Of a stretch of DNA of 64,000 bases, positions 59,468 to 64,000 are shown one piece after another. The notes beneath the pieces were generated by a model, which ran no database searches, had not been told where the DNA came from, and saw only the letters and a program-made list of their open reading frames with translations. Each line of letters starts with the position of its first letter. Position 1 is the stretch's first letter. The translations under genes were made by a program, and so were the position numbers. This DNA comes from JAFGLZ01 sp964622545 (GTDB taxonomy: Bacteria; Planctomycetota; Phycisphaerae; UBA1845; JAFGLZ01). The stretch lies in contig CAZUQM010000013.1 of NCBI GenBank assembly GCA_964622545.1, positions 62,001 through 126,000 on the forward strand, read 5' to 3'.

Positions 59468-60655
59468 CTACGCCTGGCGAAGTCGGTCGAGGGATTGGAG
59501 GATGAGCAGCAGGGCGCGCGGCAAGTGGAAGGGGTCCTTTACCGGTAGCGCCACGGTGTCTTTTATCGGGCGTCCGGTGCGATCCAATCGTTGTCGCCAT
59601 TCACCATGCTCTCGGTCGGGATATTTTCGGAAGGCGTCGTCGTGGACCCTCCAGTACCAGTCGAGGCACCAGGGCTCGCCGGAGACCTCGTGGGCCAGCA
59701 GGAGGGCGTAGAGCGACTCGGTGGCGGGCCACCAGACCTTGGCGTCGGGGAATCGCCAGGCCACGCCTTCGGGCGAGCCGTGCGGATTGACCGCGTGGAA
59801 GATGCCGCCGTGGTCGTCGTCCCAGCCGAGCTCGACGTGTCGACGGATGATGTCGCAGGCTTGCTCGACGGTGTCGGTATCGCGCTGGCCTTGCCGGATG
59901 TGGATCTGGAACCACATGGACTCGATGACGTGGCCGGGGACGATGACCTGGCAGGGGGCGGTCTCGTCGATGGTGTCATCCAACCGTATGAGCTCGTGGA
60001 GGAGGCCGTCCTCGGGTCGGACGAAGTGCTGGAAGATGTCGCGGCTGAGGTCGAGGCCCGCCTGCTGGAGGCCGCGATCCTCTAGGGCCAGGCCGAGCTC
60101 GTAGAAGACGAGGGAGAAGATCATGTTCGGGCCATGAGCGCGGTAACCGGCCGGGATGGTGAGTGGCTCGGTGGGGTAGGAGCCGGGTCGGGCGAGGTCG
60201 GCTTGGACGCGTGGCGCGAGGTTCAGGGCGAGCTGTCTGGCATCGTCGTCGTGGGTCATCTGGTAGTAGGCGGTCAGGCCGTAGAGGGCGAAGCCATCGG
60301 CGTAGATGCTGGTGTGGGGCTCCTCGATGCGGCCGTTGCGATCGAGACAGAAGACGGTGCGGCCCGCGGCGTTGAAGCCGTGTCGGGCCGCGAATCGGTA
60401 GATGGTTTCGGCGGCGTCGCGCCACTCGGGTCGCGGCTCGAGGCGATTGACGAGGTTGGCGAAGACCCAGACGGCACGCCATTGGGACCACATGTACTTG
60501 TCGTAGCTGAGGATCGTGCCGTCGTCCTCGATGCAGGTGTTGATGCCGCCGCACTCGCGGTCGATGGCGTGGTCGAGCCAGAAGGGCAGGACGTCGTCGA
60601 GCAGGTGGCGGCGGTAGAAGGCGTGGAGCTCGTCGAATGACATGCGGTCGGTCAT
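59468..60655 (-). CDS. N-acylglucosamine 2-epimerase (AGE) family protein
   Basis: 395 residues from ATG 60655 with AGGGTG upstream; the longer frame to 61066 is not family-like. The alpha6/alpha6 barrel pattern is clear (WSQWRAVWVFANLVNRLEPR, RIEEPHTSIYADGFALYGLT, VPGHVIESMWFQIHIRQG). The two His near EEPHTSIYADGF and VPGHVIESMW are where AGE family catalytic His lie. It could be an N-acetylglucosamine 2-epimerase or cellobiose 2-epimerase. It is cytosolic. Confidence 0.93.
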   Translation of the reverse strand: MTDRMSFDELHAFYRRHLLDDVLPFWLDHAIDRECGGINTCIEDDGTILSYDKYMWSQWRAVWVFANLVNRLEPRPEWRDAAETIYRFAARHGFNAAGRTVFCLDRNGRIEEPHTSIYADGFALYGLTAYYQMTHDDDARQLALNLAPRVQADLARPGSYPTEPLTIPAGYRAHGPNMIFSLVFYELGLALEDRGLQQAGLDLSRDIFQHFVRPEDGLLHELIRLDDTIDETAPCQVIVPGHVIESMWFQIHIRQGQRDTDTVEQACDIIRRHVELGWDDDHGGIFHAVNPHGSPEGVAWRFPDAKVWWPATESLYALLLAHEVSGEPWCLDWYWRVHDDAFRKYPDREHGEWRQRLDRTGRPIKDTVALPVKDPFHLPRALLLILQSLDRLRQA

Positions 60656-61275
60656 GGGGCACCCTGAGGTCGGAGGGGCGACGGGGTCGCGGTTGCATGG
60701 TCCGGTTCGCGGCCGGGGGCGACGCGCAGGGCGTCCGGCTTCACGGGCCCGGCCGGCGCTCACCATATCGTAGAGGTCGGCCCGGTGGCAACCGGATCGT
60801 CGGCCGCGGCGCAGCTTCTTTGCGGACGGGAGGTTGGCGAGCACTCGGGTTGACATCGGGTCTCCGTCAATTAGAGTGCGAGCACCGGGATCGGGCTTAC
60901 GAGCCGGTCGTCGTGTCGTGTCTGGGGAGTCGCATGAGGACGTGGCGAGCCGTTGGTTGCGCGGCGGCGTCGGTCTATGACGAGACGGGCCCCGGAGCGG
61001 CTCGAGCGGTTCAAGGAGGAGCATCCGGACTGGATGCGGCCGGAGCCGAACCGCTGTGCACCGCATGTTGTGCTGGGCGATGATTCGTGGCTGTGCGAGA
61101 AATCCCAGGGCGACGAGTGGCCTGAAGGGCGGATTGTCCCGGACATGTTCACCATCAAATCAGCGACGCAAGCAGATCAGGGATGCAGAAGCAGGTGAGG
61201 CGAGCCTTGCGGCGTTCTGGGCCTTGACGGCGCGTGTCGTCAGGCCCCAACGATGTGCCAAAGGATGAGGACACC
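60656..61275. other. Intergenic region with one possible small gene
   Basis: About 620 bp. Apart from the candidate frame at 60977-61198, nothing is recognised. Confidence 0.5.
60977..61198 (+). CDS. Possible small hypothetical protein
   Basis: 73 residues from ATG 60977; no Shine-Dalgarno is visible. The first two thirds use codons like the neighbours and read like a real polypeptide (RFKEEHPDWMRPEPNRCAPH, SWLCEKSQGDEWPEGRIVPD). The last part has poorer codon quality. No family recognised. May be only a fortuitous frame. Confidence 0.35.
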   Translation: MTRRAPERLERFKEEHPDWMRPEPNRCAPHVVLGDDSWLCEKSQGDEWPEGRIVPDMFTIKSATQADQGCRSR

Positions 61276-64000
61276 ATGAGACAGGGCAAGATGCCGGTCC
61301 TGATTGGGCTGGTCTCGACGGCGAGCTTGTGCGGGGTGGTGCGCGCCGAGTCGGCGACGACGCAGGAACAGATCAAGGCCGTCGAGGCGGTCACGCCCCC
61401 GACGACGGTCAAGGAGATCAGCGCACGGCAGAAGAAGATCGCCGAGGAGCTGAAGGCGCTTCAGCCGTCGACGATCCCGGCGACGACGCAGCCGTTGGAG
61501 GCGACGACGCAGCCGTCGGACTATGCCACGAACCTGTGGTTCAAGCTGAAGTCGGCGCAGGAGCTGCTGGAGGCCCAGCAGAAGGAGCTGGAGGCGGTCC
61601 AGGCGCTCAAGAGCGAGGAATCGGCCAAGGAGCTGAAGCAGCGGATCGAGGAGTACAAGAAGAAGACGGCGGAGCTCGAAGAGCACCTCGAGGCCTACGA
61701 GGCGGGTCAAAGGACACCGCTGAGCGACATGTCGGTGCCGGAGCTGACCAAGCGGCTGGAGGAGTTGAAGGCGTTCTACGAGCGGCTGAATCAAGAGCAG
61801 ATCTCCGAGGTGGAAGCCCAGACGGCGCGGATCAAGCGCTTGGGCGAATTCAAGGCCGAGCGGGAGGCGATCAACGAGCAGATTGCCGAGGCCCGTAAGG
61901 CGCACGTCAAGGCGGTGGCCGAGTTCAAGGACCGGACGACGACGGCGAAGGCGACGGAGGAGGCCAAGCCGGTGAAGATCATGCGTCGGCTGGCCGAGCT
62001 GGACCTGTTGATGGCGCTGGTGCGGGCTGAGCTGCTGAGGCTGGAGGAAGAGCGTCTGAGCCTGCGTCAGCAGCGTGAGGCGGATCGGCTGAAGGCGCTT
62101 CAGCCGTACGTCAAGACGCTTCAGGATTGGATGGCCGCGATCACGAAGCAGATCTCCCGGGATCAACAGCGCTATGCGGAGTGGCAGCTGGAGCAGGCTC
62201 GGGCCAAGGATAAGCCGAAGTACGAGGAACTCTACTGGGAGGCCTACCTGAAGATCCTGAAGGCGGCCGAGAAGTTCAAGAGCTATGAAAACCCGACGCG
62301 AGACCGCTACCCGGAGGGCAAGCTGGGCCGGCTGGAAAATACGATCGCACGGTATGAGACGTACTGGGAGAACTTCATCGAATCGGTGTCGCGTCGGAGC
62401 GGGGAGGAGGTGCTCAAGGCGTACGGGACCATCCGCAAGCAGCTCGAGGAGGCGCGTCAGCGCGATGTGCGGCTGACGGCATACCTCGACCAGAGCATCG
62501 ACGAGCGTGAGGCGGTGGCGCTGCGTCGCGACCAGGTGGTGGAGGAGATCGACAAGTACCAGGAGTTGTTGTCCGAGGCCGCCAGTGGGACGACGGACGA
62601 GAAGGCCACCGAGCGTCAGACGGCGCTCACCAAGCACCGGCTGGAGCTGATCCAGCTGGTGGACGACATCGCGGCGCTTCAGAACAGCCTGCTGGAGCGT
62701 CTCAACAAGGCCGAGGAGATCAACGACGAATTCATCGCGTTGCTGGACACGTATCGGAGCCAGCTCTACTGGTCGTACCTGGTGGTGCAGGACCAGGGTC
62801 TGCTGACGCTCGAGCTGTCGAAGATCCGGAGCGAGTGGACGGGGGAAGAGCTGCAGACCAACATGTCTGCGCTTCATGCCGCGTGGCAGCAGGGCGTCAA
62901 GCAGGTGCGGTCGGCCTCGTTGTTGGAATGGGTGGTCTCGGGGGCGCTGCTCGTCTTCGCGCTGGTGGGTGGGACCGCGGTGGTGGGCCGACGGCTCCGG
63001 GCCAAGGCCGACGCCTACGAGGATCGTCTGGGTGAGCGCATTCGGGACGAGGGCATCGAGGCCGCCGGCCTGAGCGAGCGCCTATGGCTGGCCTGGCTGC
63101 GGCTGTTGGATGACACGGGTCCGTTGGTCTGTGTGCTGCTGGCGATCGCGCTCGGTCTGCTGGTGCTGGACATCACGGACGGGGTGTACCGTGTGGTGAT
63201 GGGAGCCGTGATGTTCTTCGGTGCGATCCTGGTGTCGTTCGGCGTGGTGGGCGCTCTGTTCGCACCGACGCGTCCGCGGTACCGGATTATTCGGTGCAGC
63301 AACAAGGTGGCGGGCTACTATCGCAAGTGGCTCTACGGGCTGCTGTACGCGACGCTGATCGGCGCGCCGATCCCGCTGTTCCTGACTCTGGTGGATGCGT
63401 TCCCGAGCACACGGACCGGGCTCTGGCAGATCTACAAGAGCGTCGGGCTGCTGATCGTCTTTCTGTTCCTGCTGCGACGGCAGATGGTGCTCAAGGTGGT
63501 GGGCCGGCCGGAGGACCTCTCGGCGCGGTGGCTGTACAGCTTGGTGGCGAGCGTCTACCCGCTTCTGCCGTTGGCGGCGCTGGGCCTGTTGGTGCTCGAG
63601 GCGCTCGGCTTCGGTGCGCTGACGAGCTACATCCTTCGCAACCTGATCCTGACGTTGGTCATCCTGCTGGCCGGGACGACGCTGACCCGATACCTGGCCG
63701 ACCTCTCGGGCAAGTGGCGGCGGGATTTCGAGAAGGAGCGCGAGGCCCGCCAGGAGGAGCAGGAGGGGGAAACAGCGGAGGCGGCCGAACCGGTGACGGA
63801 GTCGACGTGGGGCGGCGAGCGAACGGTGGTTGCCGCGGTCGAGGAGGAGGAGGCCACGGAGGCGGAGTTCTTCCTGGCGGTGGGCTCGTTCCTGGGGGCG
63901 TGGGTGGTTCGTCTGGGCGCGCTGGTGCTGATTCTGGGCGTGTGGGGGATCACGCTCGTGGAGATCCACAGCGCGCTCACGTATCAGTTGACGGGCACGG
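61276..64000 (+). CDS. MscS/MscK-like mechanosensitive channel, 3' truncated
   Basis: Frame open to the right edge (908 codons visible), with GGATGAGG before ATG 61276. A signal peptide (MPVLIGLVSTASLCGVVRA) is followed by ~530 residues of long coiled coil (AEELKALQPS, LEEYKKKTAELEEHLEAYEA-type heptads), then at least seven membrane helices from ~553 (LLEWVVSGALLVFALVGG) on, and an acidic linker (EEREARQEEQEGETAEAAE-like). This matches the large MscK/KefA class with periplasmic coiled coil; the pore helix and the beta domain would lie beyond the window. Its role is release of solutes at hypo-osmotic shock. Confidence 0.82.
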   Translation, partial: MRQGKMPVLIGLVSTASLCGVVRAESATTQEQIKAVEAVTPPTTVKEISARQKKIAEELKALQPSTIPATTQPLEATTQPSDYATNLWFKLKSAQELLEAQQKELEAVQALKSEESAKELKQRIEEYKKKTAELEEHLEAYEAGQRTPLSDMSVPELTKRLEELKAFYERLNQEQISEVEAQTARIKRLGEFKAEREAINEQIAEARKAHVKAVAEFKDRTTTAKATEEAKPVKIMRRLAELDLLMALVRAELLRLEEERLSLRQQREADRLKALQPYVKTLQDWMAAITKQISRDQQRYAEWQLEQARAKDKPKYEELYWEAYLKILKAAEKFKSYENPTRDRYPEGKLGRLENTIARYETYWENFIESVSRRSGEEVLKAYGTIRKQLEEARQRDVRLTAYLDQSIDEREAVALRRDQVVEEIDKYQELLSEAASGTTDEKATERQTALTKHRLELIQLVDDIAALQNSLLERLNKAEEINDEFIALLDTYRSQLYWSYLVVQDQGLLTLELSKIRSEWTGEELQTNMSALHAAWQQGVKQVRSASLLEWVVSGALLVFALVGGTAVVGRRLRAKADAYEDRLGERIRDEGIEAAGLSERLWLAWLRLLDDTGPLVCVLLAIALGLLVLDITDGVYRVVMGAVMFFGAILVSFGVVGALFAPTRPRYRIIRCSNKVAGYYRKWLYGLLYATLIGAPIPLFLTLVDAFPSTRTGLWQIYKSVGLLIVFLFLLRRQMVLKVVGRPEDLSARWLYSLVASVYPLLPLAALGLLVLEALGFGALTSYILRNLILTLVILLAGTTLTRYLADLSGKWRRDFEKEREARQEEQEGETAEAAEPVTESTWGGERTVVAAVEEEEATEAEFFLAVGSFLGAWVVRLGALVLILGVWGITLVEIHSALTYQLTGT

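Overview
The window is high-GC bacterial DNA that most resembles a planctomycete of the Phycisphaerae type. This is an inference from several features seen together: a TM2-domain Ser/Thr kinase next to an ECF-type sigma factor, PEP-CTERM proteins beside a polysaccharide cluster, secreted DUF4159 and pectate-lyase-3-like proteins, a membrane protein with a CxxCGYDLRG/CPECG zinc ribbon, many lipoproteins, frequent GTG/TTG starts, and intergenic DNA full of short palindromic repeats. No tRNA, rRNA, CRISPR array or insertion sequence was seen.

Layout. (1) 1-7.2 kb: a signalling locus with a TPR/FHA-like protein (cut by the left edge), a large membrane Ser/Thr kinase, a membrane protein and a sigma factor whose tail looks like a zinc-binding anti-sigma segment. 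(2) 7.3-14.1 kb: a tandem alpha/beta hydrolase, a GH20-like glycosidase, a surface protein and a rhodanese-like lipoprotein. (3) 14.2-26.0 kb: a merged ribosomal/RNA polymerase operon, rplJ-rplL-rpoB-[HEPN-like gene + small gene]-rpoC-rpsL-rpsG. (4) 26.2-30.2 kb, minus strand: two CNNM/CBS membrane proteins, a degenerate metallo-beta-lactamase-fold protein and a TPR protein. (5) 30.8-34.4 kb: site-2 protease, trpS, scpA and a lipoprotein. (6) 34.8-46.3 kb: an exopolysaccharide cluster (two GT2, two GT4, a methyltransferase, an O-antigen-ligase-like protein) followed by two PEP-CTERM proteins with a C39-peptidase-like fold, flanking a secreted protein of unknown function. (7) 46.4-58.3 kb: a PAS/GAF/receiver protein, a lipoprotein hydrolase, two secreted proteins, a beta-helix lipoprotein, a zinc-ribbon membrane protein, a MoxR ATPase and a DUF4159 protein. 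(8) 58.8-64 kb: flgM with a clear terminator, an AGE-family epimerase and an MscS/MscK-like channel cut by the right edge.

The most interesting points are these. The two-gene HEPN-like cassette sits inside rpoB-rpoC and appears frameshifted, although its ATGA overlap with the next gene is intact. The secreted protein at 50929 has an in-frame TGA, followed by 44 more plausible codons and by a 7-bp hairpin placed as in a bacterial SECIS element, so selenocysteine recoding and nonsense mutation are both possible. The two PEP-CTERM/C39-like paralogues share a conserved 3' flank. Several enzyme-fold proteins (rhodanese, MBL, hydrolase N-domain, histidine-kinase-like dimerisation region) have lost their key catalytic residue. 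At least four families of palindromic intergenic repeats recur, some in inverted orientation.
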